From: Levilactobacillus andaensis
GTDB taxonomy: Bacteria; Bacillota; Bacilli; Lactobacillales; Lactobacillaceae
Length of the DNA stretch: 64,000 nt
Reading direction: 5' to 3'
Assembly (NCBI RefSeq): GCF_016861695.1
Contig: NZ_BOLP01000014.1
Coordinates: 1-64,000, forward strand
Every line of letters begins with the position of its first letter. Positions within the stretch are counted from its first letter, which is position 1. Below the pieces are notes generated by a model, which worked only from the letters and a program-made list of their open reading frames with translations, searched no databases and was not told where the DNA came from. The position numbers were made by a program, and so were the translations under genes. Shown here one piece after another: positions 16,655 to 24,994 of this stretch.

Positions 16655-16819
16655 TCGCCTTACCGGGCGCCAGCTGTGGGCTGGAACGGTACGGACACAA
16701 CTTGAAACCTCGAAAATGCCGAGTCTACAAGATTGGCATTCTGCTAAGCCAACGGAAAACCACTGTCAGCTAAGCAGAATGACGCGCCTGAGCCCATATC
16801 TGGGTCTTTTGTCAACTAG
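16655..16819 (+). repeat. Repeat A, full copy (A1)
   Basis: Starts TCGCCTTACCGGGCGCCAGC and ends near GAGCCCATATCTGGGTC. Closing helix uses CCAG/CTGG; the second arm uses CATTCTGCT/AGCAGAATG, two pairs longer than in other copies. It starts 30 nt after the stop of the preceding co-oriented gene. Repeat B follows after about 85 nt. Confidence 0.85.
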
Positions 16820-16903
16820 GATGATGACCCCCAAACCGTTATTGATTGGACAGTAAAGTGTAGTGTACGCAAGGCATTTAGCGGTTGTTGTGATAAAGCA
16901 CAA

Positions 16904-17098
16904 CCAGAGCCGGAGGAGGCCAGGGATGTAGACGGCCGTGGAGGTGGCGTTAGCTGGTGTTTCTTAGCCAGCTTACACCACGGGCAATCTTGAAGACATG
17001 TGTTTTTCATGGCTTCAAGTTGAGCGAGAAGCCCGTTTCCCAGGCTGAAGTGTCCCCACAGCAGGCGGAATCTCTGGCAGCCGCAGTGCGACCATTTT
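16904..17098 (+). repeat. Repeat B, full copy (B2)
   Basis: From AGAGCCGGAGGAGGCCAGGG to GCAGCCGCAGTGCGACC. The same order of elements as B1, with hairpin AGCCCG/CAGGCT. Forms a composite with A1. Confidence 0.85.
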
Positions 17099-17146
17099 AA
17101 GCAATCTAGGTTTAGGATTTAACCCTAAAAACAAAAAAAGGGCAAA

Positions 17147-17318
17147 CAAAAAGCCATTACGATAAGTCGCAATGGCCAAAGAGTAAGGTTACAACATAAT
17201 TGGGGGATTATGTTGTAAAAATTTCATCTACTTTGGGGGAGTAAAATGAAATCTGTCTGTTGAATGAGGACAGAAGCCTCACGCGCAAGCTGAACGTTGG
17301 TTCAAACTTGCCCGCAAC
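17147..17318 (-). ncRNA. Candidate small RNA with two C-rich-loop hairpins
   Basis: Read on the minus strand the segment gives five consecutive hairpins. In order: GCAAG..TTGAAC / GTTCA..CTTGC (17311-17285); GAGG/CCTC; ATTTCAT..ACT-CCCCCAA-AGT..ATGAAAT (17252-17221); a perfect 12-bp TTACAACATAAT-CCCCCA-ATTATGTTGTAA (17218-17189); and a terminator GCCATT..CGA/TCG..AATGGC followed by TTTTTG (17176-17147). No protein frame fits. Both middle loops expose CCCCCA, able to pair with purine-rich ribosome sites. A TACTAT box at 17327-17322 could be the -10; the -35 is weak. The terminator serves no other gene: the next minus-strand gene starts 1.7 kb away and ends at 18171. Confidence 0.6.
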
Positions 17319-17472
17319 CATATAGTACCGCATAATGATAAAAAATGCTATTAAAAAATAAATATTTTATAAAACTATTGAAACTAACTTTTATAAAGTA
17401 ACAATTCGTGGCATTTTCCAGGGTGCTAACGGTTAGTTAAGCGACATTACATAGTGAAAGGAAGATGGATTG

Positions 17473-18174
17473 ATGCAAGGAAAAGTTAAGGTTAACGGTA
17501 AGTCTAAACAGTCTTGGCATAGTTTTATAGGGGTACTCTGGCTAATTCTGATGATAATTGTAACGAGTGTTGTTCAAGTTCCCTTGCTTTATATGAAGGG
17601 GGGATCACTTGCGCATCAACTCATGTGGGCCGCCCTCTACTTGCTGGGTTTCGTGGTCGCCATTGCGTTGGGCTTCTGGGGCTATCGTCGCGTACATAAA
17701 GGCTGGCAACGGTTGGACCGCAAAGATTGGTGGCTGATGGTCAAGGGCTATGGCTTCATCATCGTTAGTGAAATTATTCTCGGCGGTGCCAATAACGTTT
17801 TCTATGGTGAAACGAGTACGGCCAACAACGATGCGTTGCATCAGTTGATGGGAAGAAGCTCCCTAACCTTAATTATGTTGAGTCTAACTGCAGTTTTTGC
17901 CTCCCCATTTTTGGAAGAACTCACATTTCGTGGCCTGCTTATCGATGGTTGCTTTCCAGCCAAGTGGTTTTGGTTTCCGGTCATTGCCAGTGGGGTAGTC
18001 TTTTCGCTGGTTCATATGAGCGACAACGCTATCAGTTGGCTACTCTATGCCGTTATGGGCGGAACCTTCGCTTACGTTTACAAGCGCACTGGGAAGCTAC
18101 AGAGCACAATCATTCTCCATGGTTTTAATAACCTCATTGCCATGGGCGCGATGCTGAGTACCATGCTGCATTAG
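17473..18174 (+). CDS. CPBP family intramembrane metalloprotease
   Basis: 233 aa with about 6-7 hydrophobic segments. The family motifs are present: EELTFRG (EExxxR) near residue 148, F-S-L-V-H-M-S near 178, and HGFNN near 215; together these Glu/His residues form the metal site of CPBP (CAAX/Abi) proteases. In lactobacilli such genes often serve bacteriocin immunity, but no bacteriocin gene is visible here. ATG 17473 follows AAAGGAAG by 8 nt. Its stop overlaps the stop of the convergent hydrolase gene. Confidence 0.9.
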   Translation: MQGKVKVNGKSKQSWHSFIGVLWLILMIIVTSVVQVPLLYMKGGSLAHQLMWAALYLLGFVVAIALGFWGYRRVHKGWQRLDRKDWWLMVKGYGFIIVSEIILGGANNVFYGETSTANNDALHQLMGRSSLTLIMLSLTAVFASPFLEELTFRGLLIDGCFPAKWFWFPVIASGVVFSLVHMSDNAISWLLYAVMGGTFAYVYKRTGKLQSTIILHGFNNLIAMGAMLSTMLH

Positions 18175-19025
18175 GCGTGCCAATCGGCCAAGACGGTCCG
18201 GGTAATATCATTGATGGCCTGTTCGTAGGCGCCCGTTTCATTTACAGTGAAGCCATGCAGTGAATTGGGATAGCGACGACAGGTGACTTGGGTACCGGCG
18301 GCCACGAGTTCCTGACCAAATGTTTCGGCTTCATTCATCAGTGTGTCGTGGTCGGCCGTTAGGATACTGGTAGCTGGAAATTCCCGTAATTCATCGGCAC
18401 TGGCGAGGGTCGGCGAGATCAAAGGATTTCCCGGTGCTTGATTTTGCCGATAAAAACGATTAAATAAGCGAGCCGTTTCTGGTGAAATGACGTTAACAGC
18501 GCCATCCGGGAACGGCTTTTCTTCTGGGGTCGTGTCCAAGTCCAACACTGGGTAGTCAAGAATCAAGCGTTGGGCGAGGTCCGTTTGTCGGCGCAGGGCG
18601 AGCAGTTGGGTACCAATGATCAGGTTCCCACCGGCACTGTGGCCGATGAGGGTGGGGGCTCCGAAGAGCGGGTAACGCTGATGGATCTCTTCGATAACGG
18701 TGTAGCTGGCTTCTAGGGGCTGTGGAAATGGATGTTCCGGTGCTAATGGATAATCGACGTCAAAAACGGCGGCGTGCGTCCGATAGCTAAGTTTTTGGCA
18801 GAATAGGCGGTCCCAATCGTTAATGGGAAAAATAAAACCGCTACCGTGAAAGTTGATAATCATGTGGTGGGCGGGCATGAGGGGCCAGTGAACATAGACC
18901 TTGACCTCGCCAGCAGATGTTGGAATGATGAGTGTTTCTTCCCGATCGATGGCGAACAAGGGCGCTGGTTGGTGACCAGCAACGGCTTGTTGACGCAATT
19001 CGCGGGCTTGTGATAAAAGTGACAT
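18171..19025 (-). CDS. Alpha/beta hydrolase (esterase/lipase, HSL-like)
   Basis: 284 aa. Oxyanion motif HGSGF near residue 56, nucleophile elbow GHSAGG near 128, acid Asp in LTADHDTLMNE near 232 and His in SLHGF near 260: the arrangement of hormone-sensitive-lipase-type esterases. No signal peptide, so cytosolic. Ribosome site AAGAAGG. The start lies 100 nt downstream of the terminator of the MarR gene, so it is a separate transcript. Confidence 0.88.
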   Translation of the reverse strand: MSLLSQARELRQQAVAGHQPAPLFAIDREETLIIPTSAGEVKVYVHWPLMPAHHMIINFHGSGFIFPINDWDRLFCQKLSYRTHAAVFDVDYPLAPEHPFPQPLEASYTVIEEIHQRYPLFGAPTLIGHSAGGNLIIGTQLLALRRQTDLAQRLILDYPVLDLDTTPEEKPFPDGAVNVISPETARLFNRFYRQNQAPGNPLISPTLASADELREFPATSILTADHDTLMNEAETFGQELVAAGTQVTCRRYPNSLHGFTVNETGAYEQAINDITRTVLADWHA

Positions 19026-19127
19026 CAGGAAACCTTCTTTCGTAGGGAAATACTCAAAAATGTGTGACTTATCGTTTGGATTAGTCGTTTGTCACACACA
19101 TTAAGACCAGTATATAGCTAATGAAAC

Positions 19128-19175
19128 GAAAAAACCGCTCAACCTCACGAATTGGTGAAGTTGAGCGGTCTTTTT
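19128..19175 (-). terminator. Terminator of the MarR/OhrR-like gene
   Basis: GACCGCTCAAC pairs with GTTGAGCGGT and ends in TTTTTTC on the minus strand; it begins at the stop codon. Confidence 0.85.
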
Positions 19176-19653
19176 AGTCGAAATCATCGACCTTTTTTGT
19201 AATTAAACGGTTATCACTGACATGATCAAGTTGTTCCTTAACGGTGACGAGTTCGGTCATCATGGAGTCGATTTCTTTGTTCGTCATTCCCAATAAGGTC
19301 TGGCATTGGCCGATGCGTTGATAGACTTCATCACGCTTGGCAGTGGCCATTTCGGTGAGATGGATGAGGACTTGACGTTCGTCGGTTCGGCTACGAACCC
19401 GGGTAACCCAGCCTTGTTTCTCTAACCGTTTGAGCAGGGGCGTTAACGTCCCGCTATCGAGCTCGAGGCGGTCACCAAGTTGATGGACGGTCAAAGGCGC
19501 GTCCTCCCATAGAACTAACATCGCAATGTATTGTGGATAAGTTAGGCCAAAGGGCGCCAAGGCACTTTGGTAGAAATGATTAAATTTCTTGCTAGCAGAG
19601 TAAATGGAGAAACAGAGCTGCTCATCCAGCAAGACAGGAGAAACTTTGGGCAT
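19174..19653 (-). CDS. MarR-family regulator, OhrR-like
   Basis: 159 aa from ATG 19653 (AGGAGG 9 nt upstream). N-terminal LDEQLCFSIYSASK places a Cys at residue 14, the peroxide-sensing Cys position of OhrR. Then a winged helix (LTVHQLGDRLELDSGTLTPL, a wing with RSRTDERQV). By family knowledge OhrR represses ohr and is released by organic peroxides. No ohr gene lies beside it; the neighbour is an esterase. An OhrR-type box overlaps its own promoter region, so autoregulation is likely. Confidence 0.85.
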   Translation of the reverse strand: MPKVSPVLLDEQLCFSIYSASKKFNHFYQSALAPFGLTYPQYIAMLVLWEDAPLTVHQLGDRLELDSGTLTPLLKRLEKQGWVTRVRSRTDERQVLIHLTEMATAKRDEVYQRIGQCQTLLGMTNKEIDSMMTELVTVKEQLDHVSDNRLITKKVDDFD

Positions 19654-19686
19654 GGCATAGGCCTCCTTTCGTTTACTTTCCAGAGT

Positions 19687-19707
19687 ATTGTATACAATTA
19701 AATTGCC
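19687..19707. promoter_or_regulatory. OhrR-type operator in front of the MarR gene
   Basis: ATTGTATACAAT is a perfect palindrome, and the overlapping TACAATTAAATTG resembles the OhrR box TACAATT-AATTGTA. It is 34 nt upstream of the regulator start. Confidence 0.55.
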
Positions 19708-20526
19708 GATAGCAAGTGAAACCACTTTGTTGCTTTGCTTAAGGCTAGGCATTTTACAAAGCAAAACTCAATTCACACACACCAGCACGCTAACGTAACA
19801 TTAAAATAATTATATAGCATGTCGATAGGTAACTTCAATGATTATTGATAAAACAAGTTTTTTGCGCGCTAATTTGATAGCTGGCTAAGTTGAATCCGTG
19901 TAGGGGGTGCAAGGGTTTGACGGGCCTTTTAGAATCGAAAAAAATTTTTGGATTTGGCTCCAATTGATAACAGTAGTTGAGAATTAAAACTCGTCAAAAT
20001 AACGAACAGACGCCAGAATGACAAGGATTACAGCAAGATTAATCCTAACCAGTTTAATCAATAGTAGGAGAAAAAATGGTCCACAAACGTTGATTGACGA
20101 TGTCAAAGCATTTAAACGGTTATGGCGGTTACATATCAGGCGATAAGTAAAAGGGTGAATTAATTGCGAACAATTAAACTTAAGTATAGCAAATTTAGCA
20201 CAAAATAAAAGCATATTCAACTGAAATACTCTGTAAAACGTTGCCATTACAAGCCGTAGTTGGCAAAAACACTTGGCTAAGGAATGAAGAATGGGTGAGT
20301 GATTTAGAAAATGATTAACCGGTTAATCTGAAGAAACGAGAGATACAACTATCTTACTGGGATGCGTGAATGCTAGACATTATCTGGATAGTGTGCGTAA
20401 ATTGACTGATAATTAGTAGGTCGTGGTCCCTAATTTCGAGAAAATCGATTGTGAAAGTCACAGGTCGATTTATGGAATATAAAGTCGTGAAAAATGAGAT
20501 GAACCGTTTGACTAGGCCACTGGACA
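19708..20526. other. AT-rich stretch without a supported gene
   Basis: Two frames of 64 and 87 codons on the minus strand have no ribosome binding site. A good ribosome site (TAGGAGA, near 20070) is followed by an ATG whose frame closes after five codons. Nothing else is recognised. Confidence 0.5.
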
Positions 20527-20562
20527 CAAAAAAATAGGAACCTCGCAAATACGAAGTTCCTA
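20527..20562 (-). terminator. Terminator of tRNA-Leu
   Basis: TAGGAACTTCG/CGAGGTTCCTA on the minus strand followed by TTTTTTT. Confidence 0.9.
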
Positions 20563-20578
20563 TATCAGTTATTCATGA

Positions 20579-20662
20579 TGCCCCGAGCAGGATTCGAACC
20601 TGTACTTGATCACTCAAACAGCGACCTGAACGCTGCGCGTCTGCCAGTTCCGCCATCGGGGC
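20579..20662 (-). tRNA. tRNA-Leu (CAG)
   Basis: Class II tRNA of 84 nt read on the minus strand: acceptor GCCCCGA/TCGGGGC, anticodon CAG, long variable arm, T-loop TTCGAAT, no encoded CCA. Isolated gene with its own terminator. Confidence 0.95.
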
Positions 20663-20714
20663 AACTCAACAACAAATAATATATTACACTAAATCTGTAT
20701 AAATGGGAACCCCT

Positions 20715-21008
20715 TTATTCAGATTTTTTTTGATTTGGGAATTTTATTGCTGTGCCGTACCCGTGAACGACCAAAAACTTAGGGGCAACGTTCATGCGCA
20801 CGACCTCGGTGTTAAAACGAACATCAATTAATCCGTCGGCACCAGACGCCTGTGCTTGCTTCATTAAATCTTGTTTGACCTCATCAAATAGACCATCGAA
20901 TAAGGAAAATTCATCCGGTTTTTCCGAGCGGAGCATGGTGTGCGCCGTTGCGGTTAAGATGCCTTGAATGGCATGTGAGCGGTTTAAACCGCCAGTTGTC
21001 ATGAACAT
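20715..21008 (-). CDS. YbjQ/UPF0145-like small protein
   Basis: 97 aa, GAGGAGG before ATG 21008. Residues SGADGLIDVRFNTEV and the final strand GYGTAIKF match the end of UPF0145 proteins, and the first half (T-T-G-G-L-N-R) is shortened and divergent. Seen as a diverged paralogue of 3407-3727. Followed by a tRNA, with no operon partner except possibly the VanZ-like gene 19 nt upstream. Function unknown. Confidence 0.65.
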   Translation of the reverse strand: MFMTTGGLNRSHAIQGILTATAHTMLRSEKPDEFSLFDGLFDEVKQDLMKQAQASGADGLIDVRFNTEVVRMNVAPKFLVVHGYGTAIKFPNQKKSE

Positions 21009-21026
21009 TGTGACTTCCTCCTCAAT

Positions 21027-21527
21027 TTAACTTAACCACCGAAAGTGGCGTTGTAATCCCCACACGCAAGCCGCTCCAATGACGACGCCCAAGCAGTTGG
21101 TCAACACATCGTTGATGTCGACCCAGCGACCGAGGTGCACGCAGGCATTGAAAATCGCTTGACCCGTTTCCAACGTTAATCCCGTTGCCAGTCCTGCCAG
21201 TAACCAACGCCGCCAGCGACTCTGCGACCAGTTGAATTGCAGCAACATCCCCTGGGGAACCGTCATGGCAATGTTTGCCCAGAAGGACAGGTCGATGCTG
21301 GCCCGTTGGAGGGGAACCAGTACCCAGGTGCCACCCGCCCATTCGAAGGACGAGATGGCGCCAACACTATTGCCGAGCGTAATCGTAATGGGGGTCCAGG
21401 TGAGAGCATTTAGGCCCCAACATCCGAGCCACCACCAGACGCGGCGGTAGCGGTGACGGCCTAAATCTTTGAAAATTAGGATGGCCCAAAGCAGGCTGAC
21501 CAGAATAAAAGGTAGCCATCGTATCAT
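21027..21527 (-). CDS. VanZ-like membrane protein
   Basis: 166 aa from ATG 21527 with GGGGGCG upstream. Four to five hydrophobic segments. The VanZ signature is seen in N-I-A-M-T-V-P-Q-G and in D-I-N-D-V-L-T-N-x-L-G-V-V-I-G near residue 135. Low-level teicoplanin resistance is the name-giving role; the general function is unclear. It sits 19 nt upstream of the YbjQ-like gene on the same strand and is divergent from the UvrA2 gene. Confidence 0.85.
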   Translation of the reverse strand: MIRWLPFILVSLLWAILIFKDLGRHRYRRVWWWLGCWGLNALTWTPITITLGNSVGAISSFEWAGGTWVLVPLQRASIDLSFWANIAMTVPQGMLLQFNWSQSRWRRWLLAGLATGLTLETGQAIFNACVHLGRWVDINDVLTNCLGVVIGAACVWGLQRHFRWLS

Positions 21528-21658
21528 GTCGTGCGCCCCCTTATTACGTCTAGTATACCTAGTCTCTGAGGGACCGGCAATGCCTTTTCTCAGATTAAAT
21601 GTTAAGCTGGAAGATAACGCATACTTTTTAAATTGGATGAAAGGGGCCATTAGTTTTC

Positions 21659-24175
21659 ATGCCAAATCAATCGGAGACACAATTACCAACTAAAATTAAG
21701 GTCCGGGGGGCCAAGGTCAACAACTTAAAGGACCTGGATGTGGACATTCCGTTAAATAAGTTCGTCGCCATCACCGGGCGAAGTGGGTCGGGAAAATCTT
21801 CCCTCGCCATGGGCGTCCTGTACGCTGAGGGCGCGCGACGGTATTTGAACGCATTGTCGACCTTTACTCGGCGCCGCATTAATCAAATGGGGAAGGCGGC
21901 CGTGGATTCAGTTGAGTATCTGCCATCCGCACTGGCCTTGCGCCAACGACCACAAGTCCCCGGAGTACGGTCGACCGTGGGGACGATGTCGGAGAGTTTT
22001 AACATTCTTCGGCTCGTTTTCTCCCGACTAGGGTCGCCCGTCTGTCCCAATGGCCATCAGGTGCCGCCGACCCTAGACGTGGCCGAAAATGATGGCTACG
22101 TCACTTGTCCGACCTGTGGTGTGACCTTTATGGCACCTGGAGCGGAAAGTTTTGCCTTTAACTCGGATGGCGCCTGTCCAACCTGTGGTGGTCTCGGCGA
22201 AGTCCGCCAGTTGGACGCGTCATTGATTATCGGCAATGAAGACCAGACGCTGGCAGAGGGCGCCGTGGCTTCCTGGCACCTCCCCGGTCGAAATTTCATG
22301 CCGACCGTGGCCAATGCCATCGGGATTCCAACTGATGTGCCCTACAAGGACTTGAGCGAAGCGGACAAACAACGCGTCTTGCATGGAAAGAAACAGTTCG
22401 TCTCGCTGGATATTCCTAGCAGTAAGGGAAAAATTTTCCATATGGATAAAGCCGTTTATGAAAACGCCTTTGCTGCCGTGGAAGATAGCATGGCGACCAC
22501 AAAGAATGAACGGACGATTGCGAAACTCAATAAATTTTATACGTTTGACACCTGTCCGACCTGTCACGGCACGCGGTTGAACCCCGACTTACTTAAGCAG
22601 GAGCTCAATGGCAAGAACATCGCGGAAGTTTCTGATCTGCCCATCAATGAGCTCCGGGAGTTTGCTGGGACCATCGTCGCCTGGTTGCCCGCGGACATGC
22701 AACAATTAGGCCAGAGCTTAGTCGACGAACTGTTGTTGAGTGTCCAGCCCATGGTCGACCTCGGGTTGGACTACCTGACGCTGAGTCGGCCAGGGGCCAC
22801 GTTATCGACCGGAGAGCTTCAACGAATCCAATTAGGTCGAACGCTGCGCAGTGCCACAACTGGCGTTTTATACGTCCTAGACGAACCGTCAGTTGGCTTG
22901 CATCCGGCCAATGTAACTGGCTTGATCAAGGCGTTTCGCGGCTTAGTTGCCCAGGGAAACTCCGTGGTGGTTGTCGATCACGATACACGGATCATCAGTG
23001 CGGCCGATTACGTCATCGAAATTGGTCCGGGTGCCGGTAAGACTGGGGGAACCGTTGTCGACGAAGGGCCGGTCGATACGATTGCGTCCAGTCCACACTC
23101 CTTGATTGCGCCCTTCTTAAATGGGACCGCAGAGTTACGTGAGCGCCCCCAGCTAGCACCTAAGGAGCTTTGGCAAAAGGGCAGTCTGGATATCGAAGTT
23201 CAACATCGCTTTAACATTGATGATGTCGCCGTTAAATTTCCCAAGAACCGGCTCACCACGGTGACAGGGATGAGTGGAGCCGGCAAGACGACACTGGTCT
23301 TGGACAGCTTGATTCCAGCAATCGAGGCGGATGTCGACCACCGGCCGTTGCCACAACACGTCACGCAATTGGACCGTGCCGGTGTGCGCCACGTGGTCAA
23401 GGTTGATTCCGTTCCGGTTGGGAAAAATGTGCGGTCAACGGTGGCCACGTACACGGATATTTTGGACCGGTTACGGAAGTTATTTGCCGCGACGCCTGAG
23501 GCCAAGAAGTTGGGCTACACGAACAGTCGTTTCTCCTATAATGTGAAGGCGGGGGCCTGCCCAATGTGTAACGGGACTGGTCAGATTTCACTGGACGTCC
23601 AGTATTTGCCGGACATCACGGAAGTCTGTCCGCAATGCCACGGGGAGCGTTACAATCAAGAAACGTTAGCCGTTAAATGGCAGGGGTACAGCATCGCCGA
23701 TATCTTGGCCCTGTCTGTTGACGAAGCCCTTAAGGTTTTCACGGACGAAACAGGTATCGAACAGACGTTGCAGACGCTACATGACATGGGGCTGGGCTAT
23801 CTCCTATTAGGGGAAAGTACGCCGGCACTGTCCGGTGGTGAGGCCCAACGTTTGAAGCTAGTGTCACGAATCGGCAAGCGCCAGACCGGCACGTTGTTCA
23901 TTTTCGATGAACCCACGGTCGGCCTGCATCCCCTTGATATTCAGCAGCTGGTCAAAGTTTTCGACCAACTTTTACAACAGGGTGCAACGGTCATCGCCAT
24001 CGAGCACGACCTCGACCTGATTGCCAATGCCGACTACGTCATCGACATGGGGCCAGGCGGCGGTATTGACGGTGGTCAGCTAGTCGCCACGGGAACGCCG
24101 GTTGCAGTCAGCGAAAATCCAGCCAGCGTCACCGGCAAATACCTGCGCGACCAATTGGAACTGTTTCAAAGATAG
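21659..24175 (+). CDS. UvrA-like ABC protein (UvrA2 / drug-resistance type)
   Basis: 838 aa, about 100 shorter than canonical UvrA. Two ABC modules: Walker A GRSGSGKSS near residue 40 and GMSGAGKTT near 540; signatures STGELQRIQLGR near 385 and LSGGEAQRLKL near 720; Walker B LYVLDEPSVGLHP and LFIFDEPTVGLHP. Zinc-knuckle Cys pairs are present (CPTCG twice near 157-180, CPMCNG near 638). The shortened insertion region suggests loss of the usual UvrB-binding domain, as in UvrA2 proteins linked to tolerance of DNA-binding drugs. Ribosome site GAAAGGGG is 13 nt from the ATG, rather far. Repeat A begins 34 nt after the stop. Confidence 0.9.
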   Translation: MPNQSETQLPTKIKVRGAKVNNLKDLDVDIPLNKFVAITGRSGSGKSSLAMGVLYAEGARRYLNALSTFTRRRINQMGKAAVDSVEYLPSALALRQRPQVPGVRSTVGTMSESFNILRLVFSRLGSPVCPNGHQVPPTLDVAENDGYVTCPTCGVTFMAPGAESFAFNSDGACPTCGGLGEVRQLDASLIIGNEDQTLAEGAVASWHLPGRNFMPTVANAIGIPTDVPYKDLSEADKQRVLHGKKQFVSLDIPSSKGKIFHMDKAVYENAFAAVEDSMATTKNERTIAKLNKFYTFDTCPTCHGTRLNPDLLKQELNGKNIAEVSDLPINELREFAGTIVAWLPADMQQLGQSLVDELLLSVQPMVDLGLDYLTLSRPGATLSTGELQRIQLGRTLRSATTGVLYVLDEPSVGLHPANVTGLIKAFRGLVAQGNSVVVVDHDTRIISAADYVIEIGPGAGKTGGTVVDEGPVDTIASSPHSLIAPFLNGTAELRERPQLAPKELWQKGSLDIEVQHRFNIDDVAVKFPKNRLTTVTGMSGAGKTTLVLDSLIPAIEADVDHRPLPQHVTQLDRAGVRHVVKVDSVPVGKNVRSTVATYTDILDRLRKLFAATPEAKKLGYTNSRFSYNVKAGACPMCNGTGQISLDVQYLPDITEVCPQCHGERYNQETLAVKWQGYSIADILALSVDEALKVFTDETGIEQTLQTLHDMGLGYLLLGESTPALSGGEAQRLKLVSRIGKRQTGTLFIFDEPTVGLHPLDIQQLVKVFDQLLQQGATVIAIEHDLDLIANADYVIDMGPGGGIDGGQLVATGTPVAVSENPASVTGKYLRDQLELFQR

Positions 24176-24209
24176 ACTGTGCTTGAGTTGGCAACTTTAG
24201 TGGGTTCTT

Positions 24210-24379
24210 TCGCCTTACCGGCCGGCAGATATGGGCTGGAAACGGTGCGGACACAACTTGAAGCCTCGAAAAACGCGAGTCTCCAAGATTGGTCTTCTGC
24301 TAAGCCGCCAGAAAACCACCGGCGACCAAGCAGAACGACGCGCCTGAGCCCATATCTGCCGGCCTCTCGGCTAACATGG
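24210..24379 (+). repeat. Repeat A, full copy (A2)
   Basis: Closing helix GCCGGCAGATATGGGCT / AGCCCATATCTGCCGGC, first arm CTTGAAGCCTCG/CGCGAGTCTCCAAG, second arm TTCTGCT/AGCAGAA. No terminator separates it from the preceding uvrA-like gene. Confidence 0.88.
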
Positions 24380-24485
24380 TTATTTATGGCAACGTAAGAT
24401 AACAATTGAAAGTATTGCTATCGGGTGAGTCGGCAATGTAAGGTGTTAGTTAATTTCGACGTCCGTTGCTGAAAAACTCCAGTTT

Positions 24486-24590
24486 AAGCCGGAGGAGGCC
24501 AGGGATGGAGCCAGCCGTGAGCGAGAAGCCCGTTTCTCAGGCTGAAGCGTCCCCGCAGCAGGTGGAATCCCTGGCAGCCGCAGTGCGACA
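24486..24590 (+). repeat. Repeat B with internal deletion (B3)
   Basis: The first 38 nt (to CCAGCCGTG) join directly to AGCGAGAAGCCCGTTTCTCAGG and the normal 3' half. About 85 nt containing the middle hairpins are absent. It forms a composite with A2. Confidence 0.8.
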
Positions 24591-24658
24591 AAGTTTACTC
24601 AATCTAAGCCAATCAAAAAGCGCATCGTCGAAGTTAATCGGCGGTGCGCTTTAATTAT

Positions 24659-24895
24659 TTACAATTTTTTGGAGACGGTATAACGCTTGGTGGTGGTTGG
24701 CTCCGTCTTATCAGTCAGCTGTTGTTCCGCTAAGAAGATATCGAATGACGGCTCGCCACGATCGCTTTTGACGACCAGCACGTGACCGGATTGATCGTGC
24801 CGTTCTTGATAGATCTGCGCCGTTTGAACGGCTTCATGATAATCGTGAAAGTTACCAATTGAATCACCAGGGTTGAAAAGTACAACTTCATCCAT
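24659..24895 (-). CDS. Unknown 78-aa protein
   Basis: Starts MDEVVLFNPGDSIGNFHDYH at ATG 24895 with AAAGGAA 8 nt upstream. Short soluble protein: a Phe/Asp-rich N-terminus, a helix (YHEAVQTAQIYQERHDQ), then a strand pair (GHVLVVKSDRGEPSFDIFLAEQ). Codon use looks like that of neighbouring genes. No family recognised. Confidence 0.6.
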   Translation of the reverse strand: MDEVVLFNPGDSIGNFHDYHEAVQTAQIYQERHDQSGHVLVVKSDRGEPSFDIFLAEQQLTDKTEPTTTKRYTVSKKL

Positions 24896-24994
24896 ATAAT
24901 CATTCCTTTCAGGGCTAGTTGCTAATTTCATTATAGCGCAGTTGCTCTGAAAACGATACCAATATACGACCAGAACGGATGGGCAACCTACCGA

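Noticed and set aside
19984-20247. 87-codon hydrophobic minus-strand frame
   Set aside because: No ribosome site and AT-rich random character; the hydrophobic end alone is weak evidence.
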